Assembly: GCF_000332115.1 (NCBI RefSeq)
Contig: NC_020156.1
Span: forward strand, 806,001-870,000
Direction of reading: 5' to 3'
Length of the DNA: 64,000 bases
Source of the DNA: Nonlabens dokdonensis DSW-6
GTDB taxonomy: Bacteria > Bacteroidota > Bacteroidia > Flavobacteriales > Flavobacteriaceae
Numbering within the stretch: the stretch's first letter is position 1; every line of letters begins with the position of its first letter. The notes beneath the pieces are model-generated. The model saw only the letters and a program-made list of their open reading frames with translations. It was not told the DNA's origin and did no database searches. Below, piece by piece: positions 44,833 to 52,349 of this stretch. A program made the position numbers and the translations under genes.

Positions 44833-45621
44833 ATGAAAGTAGATAAAGTAGCAGATCATATTGTAAAATGGTTAAAAGAATATGCTGAGAAGGCTGGAGT
44901 TAAAGGATATGTTGTAGGCGTAAGTGGTGGTATTGATAGCGCAGTTACATCTACTTTATGTGCGATGACAGGTCTTGAAGTATTATGTGTGGAAATGCCT
45001 ATCCACCAGCACCATGACCATGTGACAAGAGCTCAAGAGCATATCAAGCAACTTAAAGAACGATTTGATAACGTAAAAGATGTGCGTAGTGATCTCAGTC
45101 CTGTTTTTGATACTTTTAAAGAAAATATGCCCGATATTGAAAGTAATGCACAAGTAGAACTAACTTTAGGAAACACCAGAGCGAGGCTTAGAATGACCAC
45201 ATTATATTATCATGGAGGTGTAAATGGTCTTCTAGTTGCTGGAACAGGAAATAAAGTGGAAGATTTTGGCGTAGGATTTTACACAAAATATGGCGACGGC
45301 GGCGTAGATGTAAGCCCTATAGCAGATTTATTAAAAAGCGAAGTTTATAAAATAGGTAGTCATTTGAAAGTTCCATCTAGCATCATGAAGGCAGCTCCTA
45401 GCGATGGACTATACGGAGCTGAAAGAACTGATGAGCAACAGATAGGCGCATCCTATGACGAGCTTGAAAATGCCATGAGTCAGGTTGAAAATAAAGTCTC
45501 TATGAATGATCTCTCTACAAGGGAAAAAGAAGTGCTTAAAATATACTTAAGCTACAACAGAAGAAATCAACACAAGATGAATCCTATACCTGTGTGCGAA
45601 ATCCCAAACAGTTTAAGGTAA
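44833..45621 (+). CDS. nadE: Ammonia-dependent NAD+ synthetase
   Basis: 262 residues, no glutaminase domain. The ATP-pyrophosphatase loop SGGIDSAVTS is near residue 31, GTGNKVEDFGVGFYTKYGDG near 140, and SPIADLLKSEVYKI near 163. It makes NAD+ from deamido-NAD. Placement next to gldB, divergently, is usual in Flavobacteriia. Confidence 0.96.
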   Translation: MKVDKVADHIVKWLKEYAEKAGVKGYVVGVSGGIDSAVTSTLCAMTGLEVLCVEMPIHQHHDHVTRAQEHIKQLKERFDNVKDVRSDLSPVFDTFKENMPDIESNAQVELTLGNTRARLRMTTLYYHGGVNGLLVAGTGNKVEDFGVGFYTKYGDGGVDVSPIADLLKSEVYKIGSHLKVPSSIMKAAPSDGLYGAERTDEQQIGASYDELENAMSQVENKVSMNDLSTREKEVLKIYLSYNRRNQHKMNPIPVCEIPNSLR

Positions 45622-45694
45622 ATAAGTCTTATAATACTCTGTTTTGTAATACTATACTCACAGTAAATTTTGTAAGGAATTATTTTTAAGTAAT

Positions 45695-45702
45695 TATATT
45701 TG
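45695..45702 (+). promoter_or_regulatory. -7 promoter element of the LuxR-type regulator
   Basis: TATATTTG matches TAnnTTTG, with TTTG at 45669-45672 as a possible -33 element (22-base spacing). Confidence 0.55.
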
Positions 45703-45721
45703 ATTCCCTAGATATAACAAA

Positions 45722-46345
45722 ATGAACATTTTAGTAGCAGATCATCATCCCGTTTTCCGAAGAGGGCTCAAATGCATGATGAAAGAAGACAAGGAATACA
45801 ATTTTAAAGGTAAAATTGATGATGGCTCACAGCTCGTCACCTCTATTACAAACCTTAAACCAGACATCCTTATTTTAGAAGTTGATTTGCCTAATTCTAA
45901 TGGTATAGGATCTTTAAGAGAAATACGAACAAATTTTCCCGACCTAAAAATTCTTGTTGTTAGTTGTCATCCTGAAGAAATTTATGCTGTAAGCGCTTTA
46001 AAAGCTGGAGCAAATGGATATATTTCAAAAACAAGGCCAGTTAAGGAAGTAAAGAAAGCACTTAAAAGTATTCACAACGGTGAAACCTTTCTCTCTGACA
46101 ATATTAAAGAGCAATTAGAAAGTAAGTCCTCTAATAAAATTTTAAAGTTTAAAAAGTTATCTACTAGAGAAATAGAGGTACTTAACCTATTATCCCGAGG
46201 CAAACGCAATAAAGAAATCGCTAGACATTTAAGTATTAATGAAAAAACGGTGAGCACTTATAAGACAAGACTATTAAAGAAGCTTAAAGTTGACAATATT
46301 GCCGATTTGATTCATCAATCTCGTTTACTTCAAATAGCTAGTTAA
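45722..46345 (+). CDS. NarL/LuxR-type response regulator with atypical receiver
   Basis: 207 residues: receiver (1-120) and LuxR HTH (KKLSTREIEVLNLLSRGKRN, about 145-200). The phosphoacceptor position is Glu 53 (ILILEVDLP) instead of Asp, and one of the acidic pocket residues is His (ADHHP). The Thr/Ser and Lys positions look normal (VVSCH, YISKT). It is therefore probably active without phosphorylation. No kinase gene adjoins it. Its 3' end overlaps the convergent dnaG 3' end by 8 bases. Confidence 0.9.
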   Translation: MNILVADHHPVFRRGLKCMMKEDKEYNFKGKIDDGSQLVTSITNLKPDILILEVDLPNSNGIGSLREIRTNFPDLKILVVSCHPEEIYAVSALKAGANGYISKTRPVKEVKKALKSIHNGETFLSDNIKEQLESKSSNKILKFKKLSTREIEVLNLLSRGKRNKEIARHLSINEKTVSTYKTRLLKKLKVDNIADLIHQSRLLQIAS

Positions 46346-48335
46346 ATAAGAATCTGCTTAGTCCGTCTGAAGGGATTACCGTACTATTTTTATCATCAAG
46401 CTTTCTTCTAAGTGTATTGTAGTCCTTCACTTGTTGAAGAGCTTCGGTATTATCTTTATCAGGAGAACTATTTAAAATAATTTTATTAATTTTTTCTACG
46501 AGATCAAAAATTAACGACTGTCTTAAATGTCTCAATACTTGACTTGTATATTCAGAAACTGTCTGGTTTTTTTGTTTTGGAAAAATTTTATTACGCTCCC
46601 AATCGTGAAGCTGATATTTCTCATCAGACATAGTAATATCTGCAATGACATTTGCGTATTCACCGTCAAAAGCCGTTAATATTAACTGTGTATCTAATTT
46701 TTGTTCTAGAAGAAGGACGTCAATTATTTTAGAATAAATAATTTGAAAATCTGGGTTCGCAAATTTAATTTCATCTGCTTGTAAATCCATCCAGATTTTT
46801 TCATAAACGCGGTGCTTTTCTTTTTTTGTAAAATATTCTACATCTTGCTCACTATCATCTCTAATGTACTCTTCTTCAAAAAACTCGTCCTCACCACCAT
46901 AAAGTAACAAGATCGCTATGATAGACCGCTCTAGAAGCGCTCTCCTATCCACTTTAAGGGCAGTTACGGGCGTCTCTACTTTAGATAAGGTTTGCTTAGA
47001 CTGTTCTCTAACTTGTTTTTTCTTTTCCTCATTTAGAGACGCATTACGCACTTGAGCCAGTGTTGAGAATAGTACGTCTTCACCTATTTCTAAAATAGCG
47101 GCGCTTTCCCTCACATATATCTCTCTCGAGATGTCGTCTGGTATCTTTGCAATACTATTGACGATGTCTCTTATCATTCCAGCCTTTTTGATAGGATCGC
47201 CAGCTGCTTCCTCTTTCAATAAGTTGGATTTGAAAGAAATAAAGTCTTTAGCGTTTTGAGTTAAGAAATCTGTTATTTCTGATTGTGTATGAGACTTTGC
47301 AAAAGAATCTGGATCTTCACCATCTGGAAATGTGCATACTCTTACATTCATTCCTGCCTCTAGTATCAAGTCTGTACCTCTTATGGCTGCTCGCATACCA
47401 GCAGCATCACCATCATACAAAACGGTAATGTTTTTGGTTAATCTTTGAATCAACCGTATTTGCTGGCTCGTTAAAGCTGTTCCTGAACTAGAAACCACAT
47501 TCTTTACACCTGCTTGATGTAATTGAATCACATCTGTATAGCCTTCTACGAGATAGCAAAGATCTTCTTTGGCAATAGACTGCTTTGCTTCATAAATTCC
47601 ATAAAGAACCTTTGATTTATCGTAGATCTCACTTTGAGGTGAGTTCAAATACTTCGCAGCTTTTTTGTCATTAGTAAGAATCCTTCCCCCAAAACCTAAT
47701 ACTCTACCTGAAAGACTGCGTATAGGAAACATGACACGTCCTTTAAAACGATCAAACTTACGCTCTTCCTTTACAATAGACAGTCCCGTTTTATCAAGAA
47801 AATCTAGCTGATATCCAGCCTTAATAGCAGCATCAGTAAAAGCACTCCATTGATCAGGATTATAACCCAATTGAAAATATTCTATAGTCTCATCAGAGAA
47901 ACCACGTTCTTTAAAATAACTGTATCCTATAGCTCTACCTTCCTCTGTTTTTAATTGCTTCTGAAACCACTCTGCTGCATATTTAGAAACAAGAAACATA
48001 GATTCTTTTGCATCTTGCTCTAGTTTTTGTTCATCTGTTTGCTGCGTCTCTTCTACTTCGATATTATACTTTTTGGCAAGCCATTTAATTGCTTCAGGAA
48101 ACGTAAAGTGCTCGTGCTCCATAATAAAGGTTACCGCATTGCCACCTTTTCCACTGCTGAAATCTTTCCAGATTTGCTTTACTGGAGAAACCATGAAACT
48201 AGGAGTACGTTCCTCAGAGAATGGACTCAGGCCTTTAAAATTAGATCCAGATTTTTTCAACTGTACAAAGTCACCTATCACTTCCTCTACTCGAGCAGCG
48301 TCAAATACGGCATCTACAGTTGTTCTTGAAATCAT
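46338..48335 (-). CDS. dnaG: DNA primase, zinc-binding residues missing
   Basis: 665 residues. The N-terminal CHC2-like domain keeps the fold pattern (NFKGLSPFSEERTPSFMVS, then KDFSSGKGGNAVTF) but all four zinc ligands are replaced (Leu/Ser/Ser/Ser at the C, H, C, C positions). The TOPRIM core is complete: VEGYTDVIQLHQAG near 265 and LYDGDAAGMRAA near 315. A C-terminal helical domain for helicase contact follows. It makes RNA primers. From memory, other Flavobacteriia DnaG proteins also lack these Cys residues, so this is probably lineage-wide and not a local decay. Confidence 0.95.
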   Translation of the reverse strand: MISRTTVDAVFDAARVEEVIGDFVQLKKSGSNFKGLSPFSEERTPSFMVSPVKQIWKDFSSGKGGNAVTFIMEHEHFTFPEAIKWLAKKYNIEVEETQQTDEQKLEQDAKESMFLVSKYAAEWFQKQLKTEEGRAIGYSYFKERGFSDETIEYFQLGYNPDQWSAFTDAAIKAGYQLDFLDKTGLSIVKEERKFDRFKGRVMFPIRSLSGRVLGFGGRILTNDKKAAKYLNSPQSEIYDKSKVLYGIYEAKQSIAKEDLCYLVEGYTDVIQLHQAGVKNVVSSSGTALTSQQIRLIQRLTKNITVLYDGDAAGMRAAIRGTDLILEAGMNVRVCTFPDGEDPDSFAKSHTQSEITDFLTQNAKDFISFKSNLLKEEAAGDPIKKAGMIRDIVNSIAKIPDDISREIYVRESAAILEIGEDVLFSTLAQVRNASLNEEKKKQVREQSKQTLSKVETPVTALKVDRRALLERSIIAILLLYGGEDEFFEEEYIRDDSEQDVEYFTKKEKHRVYEKIWMDLQADEIKFANPDFQIIYSKIIDVLLLEQKLDTQLILTAFDGEYANVIADITMSDEKYQLHDWERNKIFPKQKNQTVSEYTSQVLRHLRQSLIFDLVEKINKIILNSSPDKDNTEALQQVKDYNTLRRKLDDKNSTVIPSDGLSRFLFN

Positions 48336-48614
48336 TGTTGAAAAGCGATTATTTTATAAGTGATAATTCTTAGTAAATATAAATAGGAAAATCATGTTAA
48401 TCACACCAGCCTTTAAACTAGTGAAGGACAATTAAGTATTTTAGGTACCACCTATTTAAATATTTGAGCACGGTCATTTAACAGTACTTACCTCATAACC
48501 TTCTTATGGGAACAAAATTAAGCAAACACGACGCTTTATCACTACTTGAGATTTAAAAATTGAAGTATAGAAAGTTTAATTATTGTACTTTAAAACTTAG
48601 CCCTTTCAGCTATT

Positions 48615-49328
48615 TTAATCCACACAAACATACTTTTCAATCATATAACCAGTAATAGGCTTTAAAGTTTTACCAGTTTCAGGATGCAAACCTAAGTTTG
48701 TAAACAGTTCTAACTCTTTATTTTTATTCTTCCCGTACCAAAATCGAGGACTTCCATCATCATTAAAGAAAGTAGTATCACAAGTAACTTCTACTTTTTT
48801 GAAGGATGAGATTCTGTCTTCTTTGTAAAGTTTTAATTGGTTTACTCCATATTTCTTAGCGTCAAAATCTACTTCAACATAATGATCTTCTTGCCAGATC
48901 ATCCAGCGCTGTCTATGCGTATAATTATAGAGTAATAAAGATAGTATACCAATGGCAACTGCTACAGTTACAACCTTAACAACTGGAGCGATTTTAACCA
49001 CTTTTTTAGTGGATGATGGTTTTGTTTCAGCACTTTTTGAGGTCATTTTTTTAGTAAAGTCTTGATAGTTATCGTATCCCAAATAATTACATAAACCTTC
49101 TATTACTGGGATTTGTTTGATGCTTATATCTTCATCTTCATTCGACAATTTGAGAGCTTCATTTCTATAAATTCTCAAACTTTTTTCTCCTAATACAGTG
49201 TCTCCTTTCTGTCCTAGATAATCTGATAATTCAGTAGCCTTTTGTGTTAACGATGGGTTTTTAACTCCTGTTTTCTTTATTTCTTGTTCCGCTTTCGCGA
49301 AAGCGTGCACCACTAAAATTTTATTCAT
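48615..49328 (-). CDS. One-TM flavobacterial protein with N-terminal helical module, unknown function
   Basis: 237 residues. The N-terminal half (about 20-90) contains LGEKSLRIYRNEALKL and EGLCNYLGYDNYQDF, a helical module seen in many flavobacterial proteins of unknown role. A Lys/Ser linker, one membrane helix (about 118-138, VTVAVAIGILSLLLYNY) and a C-terminal domain with DATFFxDDGSPxxWY-like TCDTTFFNDDGSPRFWYG follow. Residues 9-18 (AFAKAEQEIK) come from the palindrome and its extended flank, the same ten residues as in FtsZ. Upstream lies a phased array of half-sites at 49356-49415. The 279-base gap 48336-48614 shows nothing I can name. Confidence 0.8.
   Translation of the reverse strand: MNKILVVHAFAKAEQEIKKTGVKNPSLTQKATELSDYLGQKGDTVLGEKSLRIYRNEALKLSNEDEDISIKQIPVIEGLCNYLGYDNYQDFTKKMTSKSAETKPSSTKKVVKIAPVVKVVTVAVAIGILSLLLYNYTHRQRWMIWQEDHYVEVDFDAKKYGVNQLKLYKEDRISSFKKVEVTCDTTFFNDDGSPRFWYGKNKNKELELFTNLGLHPETGKTLKPITGYMIEKYVCVD
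49290..49305. repeat. Dispersed palindrome copy 11 (near start of 48615-49328)
   Basis: Exact CGCTTTCGCGAAAGCG, read as AFAKA at residues 9-13. On the + strand 49276-49305 is identical over 30 bases to 23856-23885 in ftsZ. Confidence 0.95.
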
Positions 49329-49355
49329 AAGACTGATATACAGATTAATAAGACA

Positions 49356-49415
49356 TGGAAACTAGTTGGAAATAAAATTCCAGATACTTTCCAAATCATT
49401 TCCAGTTCTTTTCCA
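49356..49415. promoter_or_regulatory. Helically phased array of six TTTCCA/TGGAAA half-sites
   Basis: TGGAAA at 49356 and 49367, then ATTCCA at 49377 and TTTCCA at 49388, 49399 and 49410. Centre-to-centre spacings are 11, 10, 11, 11 and 11 bases, with the orientation flipping after the second. The array lies 28-87 bases upstream of the start of 48615-49328, where an operator would be expected. Confidence 0.6.
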
Positions 49416-49532
49416 GTAATCCAAAACCAATACGCTTTCATTTGTACAAGAATTGATTACCGCCTTACTCGTAATAGGGCTTACGAAAATGAATTCTACC
49501 ATGGAAAAGTAGCGTAGAATGGAATTACCATT

Positions 49533-49577
49533 TGGGAAGTAATAATTTCTTTTACTGCTACCTCTCCATACTTCCCA
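49533..49577. other. Spaced inverted repeat
   Basis: TGGGAAGTA (49533-49541) and TACTTCCCA (49569-49577) are perfect 9-base complements 27 bases apart. It could be a regulator site for the rightward lipoprotein-kinase operon. Confidence 0.4.
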
Positions 49578-49607
49578 TGAAGGAGCAAGCTCTTCAAAAT
49601 TAAGCAG

Positions 49608-49666
49608 GTGTTGCTATTGAATCAAATCTGAGAAAATCTCGGACAGCAACACTAGTGTCCATTTTT
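49608..49666 (+). promoter_or_regulatory. Structured leader with alternative hairpins
   Basis: GTGTTGCT (49608-49615) can pair with AGCAACAC (49645-49652) around a small inner hairpin (CTGAGA/TCTCGG). Alternatively GGACA (49641-49645) pairs with TGTCC (49656-49660), followed by ATTTTT. The two pairings exclude each other, as in an attenuator, 13-20 bases before the small lipoprotein gene. The terminator stem is only 5 bp, so this is tentative. Confidence 0.35.
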
Positions 49667-49678
49667 AAATAATCAAAT

Positions 49679-49852
49679 ATGAAAAAAATAACCTTAATGT
49701 TGTTTACGGGAATCCTTATTTCTATGTTTTTCTCCTGTACACCAGAACAACTTACAGATAATTTAAATGAGCCACAGGCATGTTGTGGAAATGAAGGCAC
49801 CATTGAAATACCACCTCCACCACCACCGCCAAAAGATGAGACAGATGACTAG
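49679..49852 (+). CDS. Small proline-rich lipoprotein
   Basis: 57 residues. A good lipoprotein signal peptide ends in lipobox MFFSC (Cys 20). The mature peptide is 38 residues: TPEQLTDNLNEPQACCGN, an EGTIEI stretch, seven consecutive prolines and an acidic tail KDETDD. The double Cys is notable. It stands 35 bases before the TPR histidine kinase in the same direction, so it may be a surface or periplasmic accessory of that system. I know no family for it; start and signal peptide are convincing, function is unknown. Confidence 0.72.
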   Translation: MKKITLMLFTGILISMFFSCTPEQLTDNLNEPQACCGNEGTIEIPPPPPPPKDETDD

Positions 49853-49887
49853 TACTAAATTTTAAATTTAGTTATTACATTAGAGGA

Positions 49888-51519
49888 ATGAAATCAATCG
49901 TAACTTCATTCCTCTTTTTTAGTATCTTGATTATCGGCTTGCATTTTTCCCAAGCCCAGACAGCAGATAGCTTGAACTACTATTCAAGTGTCATTAATAA
50001 TCCTACACAACCAAACGATCTTGCAAAAGCCTACAAGTTTTTTATCAAAGAAAAAGCAAAGCACTCTAATAATGATAACAGTCTAGCTAATGAAATATAT
50101 GCAACTCAGCAACTGGCAAGAATCCAAAGAGAATTAGGGTACACCTCAGAGAATGAAAAATTAAATCTTGAAAGTCTAAGGCTTCTGGATAAAATAAAAT
50201 CGAAAACCGATTGGACTCAAATTACCTATATGAGTATCATCAACGAATTAGGTAAAGTTTACAGAGAGAAAAGAGATTATGCGCGAGCAATAGCTCTATA
50301 TGATGAGGCGTTGACTACTGCTAGTAGTCCAGCACATCAAGCGATTCTTTACAATAATAAAGGACAAGTATTTGAACATCAAGAAGACCTTGAAAACGCT
50401 ATTTATTATTATGAAAAAGCTTATGAAAATGCCATAGAGGCAAATAATCCTCGAGAAACTGCAAGAGCATTAAGTAATCTAAGTTTTACAAAATCAAAAT
50501 TGGATGTACCTGAAGCCGAAAGTGGTTTGATAAAGGCACTAAACATTAGACTAAAAAACAACTACACTGCTGATTTGGGATCAAATTATGATCATTTATC
50601 TCGCTTTTACTTCCATTCAAATGACATGATAGCTACAAAAAAATACTCCGATAGCTTTCTTGAATTGGCTAATAAAAACAACTTGGCACCACAGCTAATT
50701 ATGGCCCTTAAACTTAAAATTGAAACCGGAGAACCTGAATACGCTATTGAATACATTCAAATCAATGATAGCCTTAATAACCTAAAAACAGAACGGCGCA
50801 ACAATTTTAATTACTATGTGTATCAATATGATAAAAAGGAAAAGGACTTGCAAAAAAGTCAATTATTCAATGAACGATTGCTTTACCTCCTACTTTTTAT
50901 AGCATTAGCGTCTATTTCCATATATTTTATTTTAAAATACAAACACAAAAAAGAAAAACTACTAGAAATCTACCATACAGAAACACGTCTTTCTAGAAAA
51001 ATACACGATGAAGTGGCAAATGATGTGTATCACGTTATGACCCAACTACAAACCAGTTCTAATAACAACAAGGAACTATTAGATGATCTTGAACACATAT
51101 ATAATAGAACACGAGATATCTCGAGACAGAATAGTACTATCGATCTAGAAATATCATTTGCAGAGCTTTTAAGTGATCTGTTTTTAAGCTATAAAGATGA
51201 TGATGTTAATGTGATTACAAAAGGGCTTCAACTTATTGATTGGGATAATTTAAAAGATATTCAAAAAACAACCGTTTATAGAATATTACAAGAACTGCTC
51301 ACTAACATGAAGAAGCATAGCAATGCCAGTATTGTAGTTGTAAGTTTTGAACAGTCTGGCAAGTCGTTTATAATTAACTACAAAGATAATGGTCAGGGAA
51401 CCGCTTTAATTAAAGGAAATGGTCTTCAAAATACGGAAAACCGTATTCATTCCATAAATGGAACTATTACTTTTGAATCAGCTATTGAAAAAGGCTTTAA
51501 AGCAACTATTAGGATTTAA
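49888..51519 (+). CDS. TPR-containing NarL-type sensor histidine kinase
   Basis: 543 residues. Signal peptide (FLFFSILIIGLHFSQAQ), then an exported region of tetratricopeptide repeats at about 75-300 (for example REKRDYARAIALYDEALTTA and QEDLENAIYYYEKAYENA). One membrane helix at about 330-348 follows, then the H-box KIHDEVANDVYHVM (HisKA_3-like) and the ATPase with LQELLTNMKKHSNAS and YKDNGQGT and GNGLQNTENRI. The TPR sensor probably reads a protein or peptide in the periplasm. Its regulator starts 6 bases downstream. Confidence 0.93.
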   Translation: MKSIVTSFLFFSILIIGLHFSQAQTADSLNYYSSVINNPTQPNDLAKAYKFFIKEKAKHSNNDNSLANEIYATQQLARIQRELGYTSENEKLNLESLRLLDKIKSKTDWTQITYMSIINELGKVYREKRDYARAIALYDEALTTASSPAHQAILYNNKGQVFEHQEDLENAIYYYEKAYENAIEANNPRETARALSNLSFTKSKLDVPEAESGLIKALNIRLKNNYTADLGSNYDHLSRFYFHSNDMIATKKYSDSFLELANKNNLAPQLIMALKLKIETGEPEYAIEYIQINDSLNNLKTERRNNFNYYVYQYDKKEKDLQKSQLFNERLLYLLLFIALASISIYFILKYKHKKEKLLEIYHTETRLSRKIHDEVANDVYHVMTQLQTSSNNNKELLDDLEHIYNRTRDISRQNSTIDLEISFAELLSDLFLSYKDDDVNVITKGLQLIDWDNLKDIQKTTVYRILQELLTNMKKHSNASIVVVSFEQSGKSFIINYKDNGQGTALIKGNGLQNTENRIHSINGTITFESAIEKGFKATIRI

Positions 51520-51525
51520 AAAAAG

Positions 51526-52191
51526 ATGTTTAAGAAAGTATTGATTTCAGATGATTACAGTAGTATCAATCAAGGTGTACTTGCTGTTTTAGAAGAAGCA
51601 GGAATTCATAATATAAAACAAGTACAGTATTGCGATGATGCTTATCTTGAAATTAAAAGCGCAATTCTTAAGCAAGAACCCTATGATTTATTCATAACAG
51701 ATTTGAATTTTAAGACCGATCATCGCAAACAAAAATACGCTTCTGGCGAGGCGCTAAGTGCCCAACTTAAAAAAGAATATCCTGACTTTCCGATAATTGT
51801 ATATTCTGTAGAAGATCGTTTGCAAAAAGTACGCTACTTAATTAACTCAGTAAAAGTAAATGCATTTGTATGTAAAGGTAGAGATGGTTTAAAAGATTTA
51901 TCCAGTGCTATACACGCAGTTGATCAACATGACATATTTCTCTCATCATATGTGCAACAAGCCTTAAATTCTAGAAATAATTTAGAGATAAATGATTATG
52001 ATATTGAATTGTTATCATTACTCGCTTCAGGTCAGTCTAAAGAAGCTATAAGCAATCATTTTAAAAGCGCTGGATTCTCTCCAAGTGGCTTAAGCTCCAT
52101 AGAAAAAAAACAAGCTAAACTTCAAATACAATTCGGTGCAAATAACGCCATACACCTCATAAGTATTGTAAAAGACCTGGGACTTATTTAA
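51526..52191 (+). CDS. Response regulator, partner of the TPR kinase
   Basis: 221 residues. The receiver has the acidic pair SDDYS near 8, the phosphoacceptor Asp in LFITDLNF near 59, and an atypical insert before VYSVED. The C-terminal part (about 155-221) aligns loosely with a LuxR HTH (ELLSLLASGQSKEAISNHF, then IEKKQAKLQIQFGANNAIHL) but is divergent. This type of pair is common in Flavobacteriia. Targets are unknown. Confidence 0.88.
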   Translation: MFKKVLISDDYSSINQGVLAVLEEAGIHNIKQVQYCDDAYLEIKSAILKQEPYDLFITDLNFKTDHRKQKYASGEALSAQLKKEYPDFPIIVYSVEDRLQKVRYLINSVKVNAFVCKGRDGLKDLSSAIHAVDQHDIFLSSYVQQALNSRNNLEINDYDIELLSLLASGQSKEAISNHFKSAGFSPSGLSSIEKKQAKLQIQFGANNAIHLISIVKDLGLI

Positions 52192-52288
52192 AATTTTGGA
52201 GCGATTACGGGAAACCGTAAAACTGTACCAAAATAGATATTTACTTTTGCCACTGAATGGGTGCTACTGCTCATTTGTCAGGGAGATA

Positions 52289-52321
52289 AAAGCGTGTACC
52301 TTCATAGGTATGCGCTTTTTG
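52289..52321 (+). terminator. Rho-independent terminator after the TPR kinase operon
   Basis: 12-bp stem AAAGCGTGTACC/GGTATGCGCTTT with two G-U pairs (52289-52300 with 52307-52318), 6-base loop and a T-tract. It separates this operon from the convergent hsd operon. Confidence 0.8.
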
Positions 52322-52349
52322 ATTTGTATGCGGTTGATAGTTTTTATAA

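Noticed and set aside
48506..48556. 16-codon frame (MGTKLSKHDALSLLEI) in the gap before the one-TM protein gene
   Set aside because: Very short, no ribosome-binding or promoter support and no recognisable family.
49600..49803. 67-residue leftward frame opposite the small lipoprotein
   Set aside because: No signal or family features; the opposite strand has a clear lipoprotein gene.
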